Assembly: GCA_002077065.1 (NCBI GenBank)
Contig: NAJO01000079.1
Coordinates: 50,556-114,555, forward strand
Length of the DNA: 64,000 bases
Source of the DNA: Cryoendolithus antarcticus
Taxonomy: Eukaryota > Ascomycota > Dothideomycetes > Cladosporiales > Cladosporiaceae
Direction of reading: 5' to 3'
This document shows positions 32,304 to 43,018 of the stretch, piece after piece. Position numbers and translations under genes: made by a program. Within the stretch, counting starts at the first letter, position 1, and the number at the start of each line of letters is the position of its first letter. The notes under the pieces were generated by a model. It saw only the letters and a list, made by a program, of their open reading frames with translations, was not told the origin of the DNA and did not search any database.

Positions 32304-34400
32304 TCAGCCCTTCAACGCCCTCCAAAGATGTACGCCATTTGCGGCCGTGAGCAAAGTCGTCGCATCCATCCAGTCCTTTGTCGTATGTGGATGTGGCCGC
32401 AACACGTCGAACACATCAATGTGGCTTGCCATTTGGAGGGTCATTAAGACTATCAGACTTCGCACTGCAAGGTCCACGGTTGAGATCAACAGAGGCGTGC
32501 CAAAAGCAAAACGCTGAGCCAGGAAAATCTTGCTACATGTGCGTCGGTAAACGCTGGCATCTTCGCCATCGGTGCGAACAAACAGATCCAGCTCGGATAC
32601 AGGCAGGCTGCGGATGTCTGTGGTCGTCATAAGTGAAGCCGGGGAGGAAGCCGGGTATGCCACCGCAGGTGGCGGGCAGCGTAGGTGCTGTATCATCCGC
32701 CAGCGAATTGCATCGATGGAAGTAGACACCGGTCGGCGAGCTGACGATTGTTTGGCTATTGCTTCGAGGAGCACGGGAAGTAGATGGGCAGACTCGATCA
32801 CCAAGGTGCGGTTCCTTTCGTCTGTAGCTAATGACTCTCTGTCAAACGCTTCTTTGGCGTGCGCATAGTGCACAAAGCGACTATAGAAAGCTGGCGACAA
32901 GACCCTGACTGTTAGTGTGCGCACGTGCGCCTCCTCGTAAGTAAATCCTGGACTGTAGAAGACGATGTCCGCATCCGCGCCATCGGCGTGAGGAGGTACG
33001 TAGACCAGTCGCAGGGCCTTCGAAGTCGAGGAAACGCAGTCTGACAGGAAGTCTCGGAAGAAGGTCTCCAGCTTGCGCTCGTCGGCCGTATAGGCCCGAC
33101 CAAGGCTAGTCGCCGTGACCTCTGGGCGGTACCAGACGTGAAGAGAGTGGGTGAAGAAGAGCTTTGCTGCTTGTCTGACGATACGTGGAAATGTCACAAG
33201 GCCAACCCACCACCATCTGGCAATGAAACGAAGGAGCTCCATGGTGGTGATATCGGAAGCGATCTTTGAAGGCGAATCCGAGAAGATGCGTGCAATGAGT
33301 TTGGTTTCAGCTTTGGACGATCGAAGCACGATCGTGTTATCAAAGGCGACCTCCGACGTACTTTGCAGGGCATGGAGGGGATCGATAGCACGGAGCGAGT
33401 AGGTACCTTTGCGGTTGTTGAAGGGAGAGACGTGGAAGTCCTTTTCCCAAGTATCTGTGAAAGTCATGACCTTGCCAGCTCTTGGTCCGGACTTGACTTC
33501 TTCAGTATTTTGGTCATCCGCATCACCCGCGCGAAGTAGATACAGCCGTCTCTCACCGAAAGTGTTGTTCACTTCCAGTATCATGTACTTCAGCTGAGCG
33601 TCCGAAGTGTACAGGTACCAGAAAGAGACTGGATTGAAGCTGTAACCCAAGAAACGCGGTGCTGTCACGAGGTATGCGAAGGAATAGTCCCGGTCAGTCA
33701 CTCCTTGGGTGTGCAGATAGCTTTTCAGTTTGTCCGCGAGACTCAGATGACCATCTCCGCGATTGAGATAGTCTGCAGATCGAACATTGAACCAAGCTGG
33801 TGGTGAGCCATCGACTGACAATGCATTTGATAGTCTACCAGATGAGCCGACTGGCACACCTGTGAGGAGGTACGAGTACTCGAAGCTATGCTTCTTCGGG
33901 AACAGCCTCGTGTGCGTCGTCTTGCTTGGGATCAAGAGTGGAGGCAGCAGTTCCTCATCGATTCGATGATCGGCATAAGACCGTTCGGCTCCAGTTCTCC
34001 TGCGCTGTACGCGATGATCTCGGTAGACAATAATACTGGCAAACGTGCCACAGAGAGACAATAGAGCGAATATGGCGAAGTAGATCTGAACCTTCTCATC
34101 TCGATAGTCGACCGATGTGAACCAACTTGCACTTGGCCACGCCCAAGCACCAGTGCAGAATGAAGATACTGCATGCAACACAAGTGTGAGAAGAAGGTCG
34201 TCTGTCCATGAGCTATCTCGACCCAAGATCCTCAGGACCCAAAGTGGCTGGAACAGTAGGATTCGGATCGCGAAGGTCCTCTCCGGTGGCGTAAAGACTG
34301 CCCAGATAGTGGTCAGGAAGGCCCAGGCCAGTATTGTCAACGTCCGGTAAGGCACATCGCCGGACTGGAAGGCTGTTGCGCCATCGTTGGGCGTACGCAT
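32304..34400 (-). CDS. DUF1365-family membrane protein
   Basis: DUF1365 proteins are often found beside lipid-modifying enzymes in bacteria, but the fungal protein's reaction is unknown. One exon gives 698 residues from the ATG at 34398-34400 (MRTPNDGATAFQSGDVPYRT); the frame continues upstream for nine codons without another ATG. Three or four hydrophobic segments occupy the first 130 residues (for example LTILAWAFLTTIWAVFT and LLLTLVLHAVSSF). The DUF1365 domain begins near residue 160 with HTRLFPKKHSFEYSYLLTGV and includes the diagnostic LGYSFNPVSFWYLYTSDAQL, LEVNNTFGERRLYLL and DTWEKDFHVSPFNNRKGTYS. A further hydrophobic segment lies near RWWWVGLVTFPRIV. The last 250 residues appear fungal-specific. 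No partner enzyme is adjacent. Confidence 0.88.
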   Translation of the reverse strand: MRTPNDGATAFQSGDVPYRTLTILAWAFLTTIWAVFTPPERTFAIRILLFQPLWVLRILGRDSSWTDDLLLTLVLHAVSSFCTGAWAWPSASWFTSVDYRDEKVQIYFAIFALLSLCGTFASIIVYRDHRVQRRRTGAERSYADHRIDEELLPPLLIPSKTTHTRLFPKKHSFEYSYLLTGVPVGSSGRLSNALSVDGSPPAWFNVRSADYLNRGDGHLSLADKLKSYLHTQGVTDRDYSFAYLVTAPRFLGYSFNPVSFWYLYTSDAQLKYMILEVNNTFGERRLYLLRAGDADDQNTEEVKSGPRAGKVMTFTDTWEKDFHVSPFNNRKGTYSLRAIDPLHALQSTSEVAFDNTIVLRSSKAETKLIARIFSDSPSKIASDITTMELLRFIARWWWVGLVTFPRIVRQAAKLFFTHSLHVWYRPEVTATSLGRAYTADERKLETFFRDFLSDCVSSTSKALRLVYVPPHADGADADIVFYSPGFTYEEAHVRTLTVRVLSPAFYSRFVHYAHAKEAFDRESLATDERNRTLVIESAHLLPVLLEAIAKQSSARRPVSTSIDAIRWRMIQHLRCPPPAVAYPASSPASLMTTTDIRSLPVSELDLFVRTDGEDASVYRRTCSKIFLAQRFAFGTPLLISTVDLAVRSLIVLMTLQMASHIDVFDVLRPHPHTTKDWMDATTLLTAANGVHLWRALKG

Positions 34401-34796
34401 CAGAGGACTGACAGTGCTCAAGACCACATGGATACAAAAGAGATGATGTTACAGGCCCGCCATGTCGGTCGAGTGGTGTTGCTGCAACATAAATCGTCAT
34501 GGCTCTGTATGCGAGATCCGGCTTACATAACGCACATAACGGTGTTCCACGACAGCGTCGAGGCCGCGTGACTTCGATTTCGAGGATCTACATCTACAGT
34601 TTTCCATCGAGTTATTGCGAGTCTCATCTAATTGCATAGCACATAAGCGTATCTTCTACTTCGTACATTCATTGGAACTTCCCGAACATCAATTTCGAAC
34701 TCGACTAAAGTACAAGTCCATCACGGCAACGCACACGACCTCCGCCACCCGCCGCATGACCTCCCAATAACCCCTCCCCTTCTCCGACGATAGACG
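34401..34796. promoter_or_regulatory. Shared intergenic region of divergent DUF1365 and PRELI genes
   Basis: About 400 bases between two divergent starts. The side next to the PRELI gene (about 34720-34796) is C-rich, as in leaders elsewhere in this window. No specific motif is claimed. Confidence 0.45.
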
Positions 34797-35573
34797 ATGG
34801 TCCAAGTCTACACCTCCACGCACTCCTATCCCTACTCCCTCCCCGCCGTCACCCTAGCCTACTTCCTCCGCTACCCAAACCCCTACTCCCTGCACGTAAC
34901 CTCTACGGACACCATCTCGCGCCGCTTCGACCCCTCCACACAACGCCTCTTCACGACCCGACTGCATGTTAAGAAGTCTCGCCTACCAAGCGCAGTTGTG
35001 CGGTTACTGGGAAAGGGAGCAGTCGGCGCGGCAGATGATGGCAGCACGCAGAGCTTCGTGCTGGAGACCACGTGCGTGGATGTGAGGGAGGGGTGGATGG
35101 AGGCGGAGTCAAGGAATCTGGACTGGAGGGGCGTACTGAGTGTGGTAGAACGAGGGAGGTATGAGCGGCCATCCAAGACTACGGTTGGAGCAAGTTCCGA
35201 GGAGGCAGCGAGCCTAGCCGCCAAGGACGAGAAGACGATGGTGTCTGTCAGCGTAACGCTGAAGTCGCATATTGGGGAGCAGTTGCGAAAACGAAGAGCA
35301 CGATGGGGCGAGCAAGCGAGTGAGATGGTGGGAGCGGTATCAGGTTCCGGATCTAGTGGCGACGAGGAGCCTGCGCCGAGAAAGGGATGGTTCAGTGCAT
35401 GGAGCTCTGTAGCCATCAGAACTGCAATCGAGAAGATCAGTCTTCAAAGAACGGAGCGAAGTCAGCCGAAAGCACAACAGGGGATGATGGTCGTCTTGGA
35501 GAGACTACGGAAAGGTGGACTAGTCGGAGTACTTGAAGGCATGCGGCTGGATCGAGAAGTTCATCCCATCTAA
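34797..35573 (+). CDS. PRELI/MSF1-domain protein, mitochondrial phospholipid transfer (Ups family)
   Basis: PRELI-domain proteins (Ups1, Ups2, Ups3 in yeast) shuttle phosphatidic acid or phosphatidylserine across the mitochondrial intermembrane space together with Mdm35. One exon encodes 258 residues. The domain starts at once: MVQVYTSTHSYPYSLPAVTL, then AYFLRYPNPYSLHVTSTDTI and STQRLFTTRLHVKKSRLPSA, which match the family's opening strands and the conserved Asn-Pro-Tyr. The middle (ETTCVDVREGWMEAESRNLD) and the C-terminal helix region (GWFSAWSSVAIRTAIEKISL) are also as expected. It is somewhat longer than yeast Ups1 because of a Ser/Gly/Glu insert around residues 180-200. I cannot decide between Ups1- and Ups2/3-like specificity. 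Confidence 0.88.
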   Translation: MVQVYTSTHSYPYSLPAVTLAYFLRYPNPYSLHVTSTDTISRRFDPSTQRLFTTRLHVKKSRLPSAVVRLLGKGAVGAADDGSTQSFVLETTCVDVREGWMEAESRNLDWRGVLSVVERGRYERPSKTTVGASSEEAASLAAKDEKTMVSVSVTLKSHIGEQLRKRRARWGEQASEMVGAVSGSGSSGDEEPAPRKGWFSAWSSVAIRTAIEKISLQRTERSQPKAQQGMMVVLERLRKGGLVGVLEGMRLDREVHPI

Positions 35574-35761
35574 CAATTGCATCTTGAGGGTGATGAGGTG
35601 GTTCAGCGCCGGCGTCTGGGTTTCTGTCGGATTAGCAGGGGTTGCATGTGAGTGTATGGTACGATCGATCGCGGCATGGCAGGATATGTGAGAATAGTGT
35701 ACAATAGTCATCGAGGCCCCAAGCCTGCAAGGAAGACCTCTCCGCTGTACATTCTCTCCCT

Positions 35762-37717
35762 TCACTTCGCCAAGAACTTCTGGAAAGCAGAACTCTCTAT
35801 CGTCACATTCCCCACAGCCCTCAACTTCTTTCGTCCCTCCTTCTGCTTCTCCAACAACTTCCGCCTCCGACTGATATCAGCTGCATGCAGCTTCTGCAGC
35901 ACGTCCTTCCGGAAAGGCTTGATAGTCTCCCTGGCCACGACCTTCTTGCCGGCCACAGCTTGGATGACAACTTCAAACATCTGCCGATCGACGTGCTCCT
36001 TGAACTTCTTGACCCACTGCTTGCCCATGAACTCGGCTTGCGAGGCGTGGATCACGCGGGCAACCGCATCGACAGGGACTTTGTTGACGTGGAGTTGGAG
36101 CTTTGTGATGTTGGAGGAGCGATAGCCAGCGTCTTCATAGTCTAGGGACGCATATCCTTTAGTCGCGGACTTCAGTTTGCCAAAGAAATCGTCTACCAGG
36201 CGCTCTAAGGGAACTTCGTACTTCAAGATCACCTGCGTGGCTGTGAAGAACGTGAGTGATTCCTGGATGCCGCGGTTGGCTTCGCAGAGTTCGATCACTT
36301 TGCCTAAGTACTCTTCGGGGAGGGCAATTGTGGCCGTGATGATCGGTTCCTGGACGTCGGCTATATGTTGGTGGATGAAGGAAGTCTCGGGGAAGTCGTT
36401 GGGGTTGCGGATGATTTCTTCTGTGCCGTCGCGGCGGATGATCTTGAAGGGCACGGATGGCGGAGTGATGATAATGCTTGCGCCGTGTTCTTGACGAAGG
36501 CGGTCTTCGAAGACAGAGCAGTGGAGTGTACCGAGGAAACCGAGACGCCAGCCGGCTCCCAGAGCTTCGGAAGACTCTTTCATGACTAGGACAGAGCGGT
36601 CGTTGAGGGTCACTTGGTTGATGCTGTCCTCGAGGTGGGTATAGTCGCCTTGATCTGTGGGGAAGGCAGCGACGAAGACCATTGATTGCGGCTCTTCAAA
36701 GCCGGGGAACATCTGAACTTTCTTTGCGTTGCCTACGGTAGTATAGGTGTCGCCGATCTTGGCATCTTTGCTTCTCTTCATACCTGGGTTGAAGTACATG
36801 TAGCCTACTTGGCCGGCTCGCAGCACCGTTTGCGGAGTCTCGAGAGGGTACTGGATACCGACCTCTCCCACAATGTATTCATTCTGAGTGGCAAGCGAGA
36901 TGAGTCTATCTCCCGCTCGAACTGAGCCATCGAATATGCGGACGAGCAAGATGACGCCCTTGTAGTTGTCGTACCAGCTGTCGACCAAAAGCAACTTTAG
37001 AGGGGCTCCGTCATTCGTAGTCGGAGCCGGCACTTGCTCGACGATCGTCGGCAACAGCTGCTCGACATTCAATCCAGTCTTGGCCGACAGGCAAATAGCA
37101 TTAGTTGGGTCGATCTCGAACGTGTCCCTCAGCTGCGTCAACGTCCTCTCCTTATCCGCCGACGGTAAGTCGATCTTGTTTAGCACCGGAATGAGCTCCA
37201 AGTTCTGGGCGAATGCCAGGTAGAAGTTCGCAACAGTCTGCGCCTGCACGCCCTGGGAAGCATCTACCAGAAGTAGCGCGCCGCCACAACTGGCATAACT
37301 CCTGCTGACTTCAGCGCGGAAGTCGACATGTCCCGGTGTGTCGACCAAGTGTAACAGGTAGTCCTCGCCCTTGTAATTGTAGATCATAGAGCATGTCTGC
37401 GCCTTGACAGTGATGCCGCGCTCCCTCTCGACGTCCAGCTTGTCAAGGATCTGCTTGTTGCCGCCCTTCTCGATCGTCCCCGTCAGCTCCAGCAGCCGAT
37501 CGCTGAGTGTGCTCTTCCCATGATCGACGTGTGCAACTATGCAGAAGTTGCGGAAGCGCTCTATTGGGATATCTGCAATGCGCTTTTCCACCTCCGAAGG
37601 GACTCGCTTTGCGAGACGTTGGGCTGTCGTGTGAAAGCCATGTTGTAGACTATGTCGCGAGTTGGACCGCGACAGGCAGAGTGCATTACGTGCCGAGAAT
37701 AGGAGACATCGTCGCAT
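35762..37717 (-). CDS. GUF1: GUF1, mitochondrial LepA/EF4-type translation GTPase
   Basis: Guf1 is the mitochondrial relative of bacterial EF4 (LepA), a ribosome-associated GTPase that promotes fidelity or back-translocation under stress. One exon encodes 651 residues from ATG 37715-37717; eight open codons upstream contain no ATG. The N-terminus ([20 protein letters not shown]) is a clear mitochondrial targeting sequence. GTPase motifs: G1 AHVDHGKST (62-70), the switch region [12 protein letters not shown]3 DTPGHVDF, G4 NKIDLPSAD and [12 protein letters not shown]. The EF4-specific C-terminal domain is present, with [32 protein letters not shown] and the end [17 protein letters not shown]. 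Full family length. It is divergent from MAD2 (215 bp between starts) and converges on the PRELI gene. Confidence 0.97.
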   Translation of the reverse strand: MRRCLLFSARNALCLSRSNSRHSLQHGFHTTAQRLAKRVPSEVEKRIADIPIERFRNFCIVAHVDHGKSTLSDRLLELTGTIEKGGNKQILDKLDVERERGITVKAQTCSMIYNYKGEDYLLHLVDTPGHVDFRAEVSRSYASCGGALLLVDASQGVQAQTVANFYLAFAQNLELIPVLNKIDLPSADKERTLTQLRDTFEIDPTNAICLSAKTGLNVEQLLPTIVEQVPAPTTNDGAPLKLLLVDSWYDNYKGVILLVRIFDGSVRAGDRLISLATQNEYIVGEVGIQYPLETPQTVLRAGQVGYMYFNPGMKRSKDAKIGDTYTTVGNAKKVQMFPGFEEPQSMVFVAAFPTDQGDYTHLEDSINQVTLNDRSVLVMKESSEALGAGWRLGFLGTLHCSVFEDRLRQEHGASIIITPPSVPFKIIRRDGTEEIIRNPNDFPETSFIHQHIADVQEPIITATIALPEEYLGKVIELCEANRGIQESLTFFTATQVILKYEVPLERLVDDFFGKLKSATKGYASLDYEDAGYRSSNITKLQLHVNKVPVDAVARVIHASQAEFMGKQWVKKFKEHVDRQMFEVVIQAVAGKKVVARETIKPFRKDVLQKLHAADISRRRKLLEKQKEGRKKLRAVGNVTIESSAFQKFLAK

Positions 37718-37932
37718 GGAGCTGATCGCTGTCGCGCTCAATGCATGCTAATGATTGATGCTGTCGTCGTTCGGACGACTGGAAGATCACCAATGTGCAA
37801 GTCATATTGCCAAGCTTTTCAGTTGCCTCATCAACGCCGCCAAACATTGATCTTCTCGAAAGACTGGCGACGAGCATTGCGTACGATTGTCATTAGCAAG
37901 ACTATTACACTGGAGAATCGACACTGCTCATC

Positions 37933-38725
37933 ATGCCTTCTGCTGCTCCGTCGTCCGCGGACAAGTCGAAAGTGCACAAGCTGTCCATCAAAGGCTCCTC
38001 GAAGCTATGCGTCGAGTTCTTCGAGTTCGCCACGAACACAATACTTTTCCAACGAGGCGTCTACCCTCCCGAAGACTTCGCGCCGTAAGTGACGTGCACG
38101 TAGAGATGTAAGTCAAGGCATATTGCTGACAATACCGTAGAGTCAAGAAGTATGGCTTGAACATGATGGTATCGCTTGACGATCAAGTCAAGGCGTACAT
38201 CAAGAAGATCATGGGTCAACTCAGCAAGTGGATGCAGAAGTCGAAGATCTCGAAGCTCGTCATCGTTGTCACTAGTAAGGAGACTGGCGAGCATATCGAG
38301 CGGTGGCAATTTGATGCAAGTCGTTCTAGTCCGACCTGATCTGAAGACTGCGTGCTGACAGCAACCAGGTCAACGTCTTCAACGACAGCAGCAAGAAGCG
38401 GGCCGAAGCCTCTATCGAAGACAAGGAGAACGCTGGAGCACGCACAGAGTCTGACGCTGCACCGGAGAAGACTGAGCCAGAGATTCAAGCCGAGATCCAG
38501 TCGCTCTTCCGTCAAGTCACTGCTTCTGTCACCTTTCTACCTATGCTAGATGGCAACTGCACATTCAATGTTCTGGTATACGCAGATGCAGACAGTGATG
38601 TGCCACTTGAGTGGGGCGACAGCGACGCGAAAGAAGTGAAGAATGCGGAGAAGGTCCAGCTCAGGAGCTTCTCGACGAACAGCCACAAGATTGACACGAT
38701 GGTGTCGTACCGTCTTGCTGAGTGA
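37933..38725 (+). CDS. MAD2: MAD2, spindle assembly checkpoint HORMA protein
   Basis: Mad2 binds Mad1 and Cdc20 at unattached kinetochores and inhibits the APC/C. Three exons join in frame: 37933-38084, 38141-38315 and 38369-38725 (227 residues). The first intron is 56 nt (GTAAGT to TACCGTAG). The second is a 53-nt GC-AG intron: the exon ends at GAT, the donor reads GCAAGT and the acceptor is AACCAG, joining WQFD to VNVFND. HORMA landmarks: [67 protein letters not shown], then [18 protein letters not shown] and the C-terminal safety-belt strands (DPxx replaced by [30 protein letters not shown]). An acidic Glu/Lys insert (about residues 122-150) is longer than in yeast. Divergent from GUF1. 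Confidence 0.95.
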
Positions 38726-40127
38726 TGCACTTTAACTATGACTGAAGCCAAGATCGAGAGCAACGACATGGCCGTGCAGTACCATTGCAGAGTGGATCAC
38801 GATTCGTCCGGCAGCAATGGGGTGGAGACACAACGTCGAGCGTGTTCTTGAGCAAGCGCATGTAGTTGCTACACACAAGTGCCGACATATTCGACGATGA
38901 GACGGCTTCCCGGGTCCATACAGAAGCCACACTTTCAGGCTCAAGCACCCGCGCGATGTCTACACTATCTGACTGGACACGGAGGAGGCTGCAAGACCGC
39001 ATGCTTTATCTCTGCCCTCCCTATCAGAGTGAGGCTGGCGATTCATAATGAGGAAGTTGTGGGCTGCGTTTGGGCCTCCTAATGGCGCCAGAATCTGGCA
39101 CTGGTCAGCGTACACGGGGCAATTCGCTTTGATGTAATTGTACTGGAGTCTGGCTATGCATCGCAAAAGCGTTCTTTGCAGATGTGAACCCCTACACATA
39201 GTGTATACTGTTCAAGACGACAAAGATAGACTCGCGGTCTCGGGCCGCCGAACTTTCCGCAAACAGCTTCGTAAACATGGCAGCATCAGTTCGAGGAGTC
39301 CATGAACTGTCTCACAAAGGTCATCAAACCAATAAGACTGGCAGCGGCAAACTTGCGAGCGTTTTCAATGCCACCGCCCGTGCGGTTCCGCGTTTATGAC
39401 GCGAGAAGGCCAGATTGGGCTCTTGCAAGACACCGCTGTCAATCACAGCTACGCAGGTCTCACAACGCCCCTTGGCGAGACTCCGCAGCACAGCTTCAGT
39501 GTAGGCGCCGATCACGTGCCGGTGTGGTCTGCACACAGCCACTTGTCGAAATCAAATGCTGGGGATGCCTACCCAGGTCATCAGAGGTTATAGGACGCAT
39601 CACGAGGATTTCTCACTACAGCGTCGACACTTGTCATTGAGGGTTACTCTCGTAACAGCAACAACATAGTGATCACTGTCGCTGGCCCTTGAGACTGGCT
39701 AGACCGTCTCTCGCTTGTGGCAAAGTTGACCGTTATAGGTTTCGACACTGGTGCCCTCCAAGCCAAGAAAGAGGTAAGTTTGTACACCAAGAACGCTATC
39801 ATGATTCACTTCTCCTTTCGCGGTGTCGACGAGGCATCCCTAGTGCGATACCTTCTCAACGAATATAGCTGCTTTCTCGAACGTGTCAAGGGCCGCATCA
39901 GAGTGCCGTCACCGCTGCACCTTGTTCAGATACTCCAGTCTTTACCGCCGTGCGCCTTACAATCCGCGAATTCTATAGTCTCTTCTGCATACGAGTTCTG
40001 GGATGCATCCGGCGACCCTTGTGGGACCGCATACCTCACGTTTGTTCTGGTGAGCAGTCACCACACATTCTTCACGCTCCACGCGAAGCCCTTCGCACGC
40101 AGCAGCAACCTTTGAGCCTCAAACAGC
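38726..40127. other. Long intergenic region upstream of the GT2 gene
   Basis: About 1.4 kb between the MAD2 stop and the GT2 start. The last part contains a GTAAGT donor at 39774-39779 and an ATG-initiated ORF at 39801-40115 that ends 12 bases before the GT2 start; I interpret these as a possible leader intron containing the ORF. The rest has no recognisable feature. Confidence 0.45.
39774..40125 (+). promoter_or_regulatory. Possible 5' leader intron of GT2 enclosing an upstream ORF
   Basis: A perfect GTAAGT donor lies at 39774-39779 and the sequence just before the GT2 ATG ends CTCAAACAG (40117-40125), an acceptor-like site two bases before the start codon. An ORF from ATG 39801 to 40115 (104 residues, no family match) would be removed by this splice. 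Earlier acceptors (for example near 40104) are also possible. Confidence 0.4.
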
Positions 40128-42850
40128 ATGGGCCTCAAAGGTTACTTCAAGCCTGCGGTCGATGATCAGAACACCGCTGCAGAGGAGCATGCGGAGTCTG
40201 ACGTGTCTCCTGAGAAGATCGTGGAGAATGCAGTGTCGCCTCACAGGAGCTTGTTTGGCATGCCGCCTGACGGTCCAGGCTTTGGGTCTCCATGGACCAG
40301 TCGGCCATCCTCGCCAACAAATGCAGAGGAGGCAGACATGGCCGATCTCAAGTGTCAGGTCACTGTCAACTATCTTCACCAGCAACAAGTGGAGAAGACT
40401 TGGATTCAAAACGGCTATGATGAAGGCGTGGTTGTCAAGAAAGGAAGAGGCTCATATGCATGCTGTCCCCTTGGCCTTGCTGAGAACCCCGACGGATTCC
40501 TCCGAGCTGTCGAGTTGCTCAATGTCAAGGTAGGTCGGGACTATGGTACTGTGCATTGCTTACTACTTACTGACCCATTCCCAAGTCCGCCGTCACTATC
40601 AACACACGAGTCATTCAGCTGTTCCTGGAGCATCTAAAGACGCCGTTCGTACCGCTCAAGGGTGGACTCAGCGTGCAAGTGCTCGAAGAAATGGCCCATC
40701 TGCCACATTGTCTGAAGCATACATCTGCCGCATTCATCTCCGATCGTCGCATCTTGGTTGTTTGGGACGACAACCCTCGTCATCTGCTCACGCGTGCCCG
40801 AGACATGGAGAAGCAACTCATGGACATGATCTGGGATGCCCAATCAATCCACTCTGATGAGGATGAGATCCCGAAGGAGCCGCACGTCAAGGAGAAGAGA
40901 GTGTTCGAGGACGATGAAGATGCTGTCAAGCAGAAGCCACGGAGATTCATGCTGATCACACCAATGACCTGCGCTCTTTCTCTTTGCTTGTGCATAGCAT
41001 CCATCGGCACGGGCTGGAAGCAGCTGGTCTTCCAGTCGATTGTGGATAACAACTGGATCCGACTCGTCTTCATGGCGTTTTTCCCACCGCAGTTCTGGCT
41101 GGCCATTTTCTTCTTCCAGTGTCTTATCGGCGATCTCTTCCAGGTTGTAGCGCCAATCAAGCAGATGCACCAGAACAGCAAGTTCTACTCAGGCATTCGA
41201 TCGCCGCGGATACGTCGTGAGCCTGGGAGCTTACCGCACATCACCATACAGATGCCCGTATACAGAGAAGGCATTGCGAACGTCATTGCACCAACCATAC
41301 GCTCACTCAAAGCTGCCATTTCGACGTATGAGATGCAAGGCGGGTCTGCCAACATCTTTGTCAACGAAGACGGAATGCAACTAGACTCTGATACCGACGC
41401 TCAAGTGAAGCAAGACTTTTACGAAGAGCACAACATCGGTTGGGTTGCTCGCCCGGCCCACAAGCAAGTGCTCGATGACGGATCAGTCTACATACGCCGC
41501 GGCAAGTTCAAGAAGGCATCCAACATGAACTACTGCTTGTGGATCAGTTCGCGTGTCGAAGACAAGCTGGCTGAAGTCGAGAGACACGATGGCTGGGCGA
41601 AGGACGATGAAGACTTTGTGTACCGCAATGCTTTAGCAGAGGTCGTCGAAGAAGACCAAGGGCGTACTTGGGCTGACGGCAACATTCGCATCGGCGACTA
41701 CATTCTGATCATTGACTCTGACACCCGTGTGCCGACAGACTGCTTCCTCGATGCTGTCTCTGAGATGGAGCAATGCCCAGAAGTGGCGATCATCCAGTAT
41801 GCATCTGGCGTCATGCAAGTCTCCGACAGTTTCTTCGAGCGAGGCATCACGTTCTTCACAGACATGGTCTACACCCAGATCCGCTATGCCGTGTCAAACG
41901 GCGACGTAGCTCCATTTGTCGGCCATAACGCCGTCGTTCGCTGGAGCGCTCAGCAACAAATCGCTTACCATTGCAAGCTCGATGATCATGAGAAGATCTG
42001 GTCTGAGGAGACAGTCTCGGAAGACTTTGACATGGCTCTCCGCTTGCAGTCCAACGGGTACATCGTCCGCCTTGGGGCCTACTTTGACGGCGGCTTCAAA
42101 GAAGGCGTCTCGCTCACGGTTCAAGACGAGCTTGCCCGCTGGGAGAAGTACGCTTTCGGCTGTAGCGAGCTCCTCTTTCATCCTATTCGACATTGGTATA
42201 AGCGTGGCCCTGTCACAAAGCTCTTCCGCACCTTCCTGTTCTCTGGCATGCCTCTGCCCGCCAAATTCAACATCCTAGCTTATATCGGCACCTACTACGC
42301 CATCGGCTGCTCGTTTTGGCTCACCCTCGCCAACTACTTTCTCGTCGGCTGGTTCAATGGCTTTCTCGACCACTACTACGTTGATAGCTTCAAGCTATAC
42401 TTTGCTATCGTTATCGTCTTCACTGGCTGCGGCAATTTGGCTCTCGCCTACCTCCGCTACCGCATCAACGAGATGGGCTTCTTCGCGAGTCTGTGGGAGA
42501 ACATCTCCTGGGTCCCCATGATGACCATCTTCCTTGGCGGCATTTCGATCCACGTTTCACAGGCATTGGTCTCGCATCTTGTCGGCAAGGACATGACCTG
42601 GGGCGCGACGCAGAAAGAGATCGAGGACACAACATTTGGAGAGGAATTGAAGAAGATCATGCAGGGCTTCAAGTGGACGCTGGGAATCTGCTTCGTCATC
42701 ATCGCGGGCATGATCGTGCTGGCGTTCTTCGTGCCGCCTCTGTGGAGGATCACACAGTTCACGGCGACTTGGCCGTTGGGGACTCTGGTCGTCTCTCACA
42801 TGGCGCTGCCGATTGTGTTGAATCCGGGATTGATGAGGTTCAAATTCTAG
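40128..42850 (+). CDS. GT2: Type 2 glycosyltransferase for hyphal growth (GT2, Zymoseptoria GT2-like)
   Basis: Fungal GT2 is a plasma-membrane processive glycosyltransferase related to chitin and cellulose synthases; in Zymoseptoria and Fusarium it is needed for normal hyphal growth. Exons 40128-40529 and 40586-42850 join across a 56-nt intron (GTAGGT donor, CTGACCCATTCCCAAG end), giving 888 residues. The start MGLKGYFKPAVDD is family-like. Two helices near residue 230-330 (MTCALSLCLCIASIG and LAIFFFQCLIGDLFQVV) precede the GT-A domain. Catalytic elements: VNEDG, the DSDTRVP motif in ILIIDSDTRVPTDCFLD, EDFDMALRLQ, and QDELARWEKYAFG as the Q-x2-R-W motif. Four to six helices follow (for example YIGTYYAIGCSFWLTLANYF and WTLGICFVIIAGMIVLAFFV). 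The product polymer is not known with certainty. Confidence 0.93.
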
Positions 42851-43018
42851 GCGATCATGATGTGGTGAAGTGGTCAGGTCGAGCGGCGTCACGGAGATAT
42901 CAGACTGGAGGACATGCCCGTTGCCATAATACGTTCGCTTCATATACTTCCCTTTGACACAAACCCATGCACATAGCTGGTCATTATGCATATGCTCATG
43001 TAAAGGCATCATGCGACA
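42851..43018. other. Short intergenic region between convergent genes
   Basis: About 170 bases between the stops of GT2 and the cysteine-rich orphan. It should be shared 3' UTR. No other feature seen. Confidence 0.4.
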
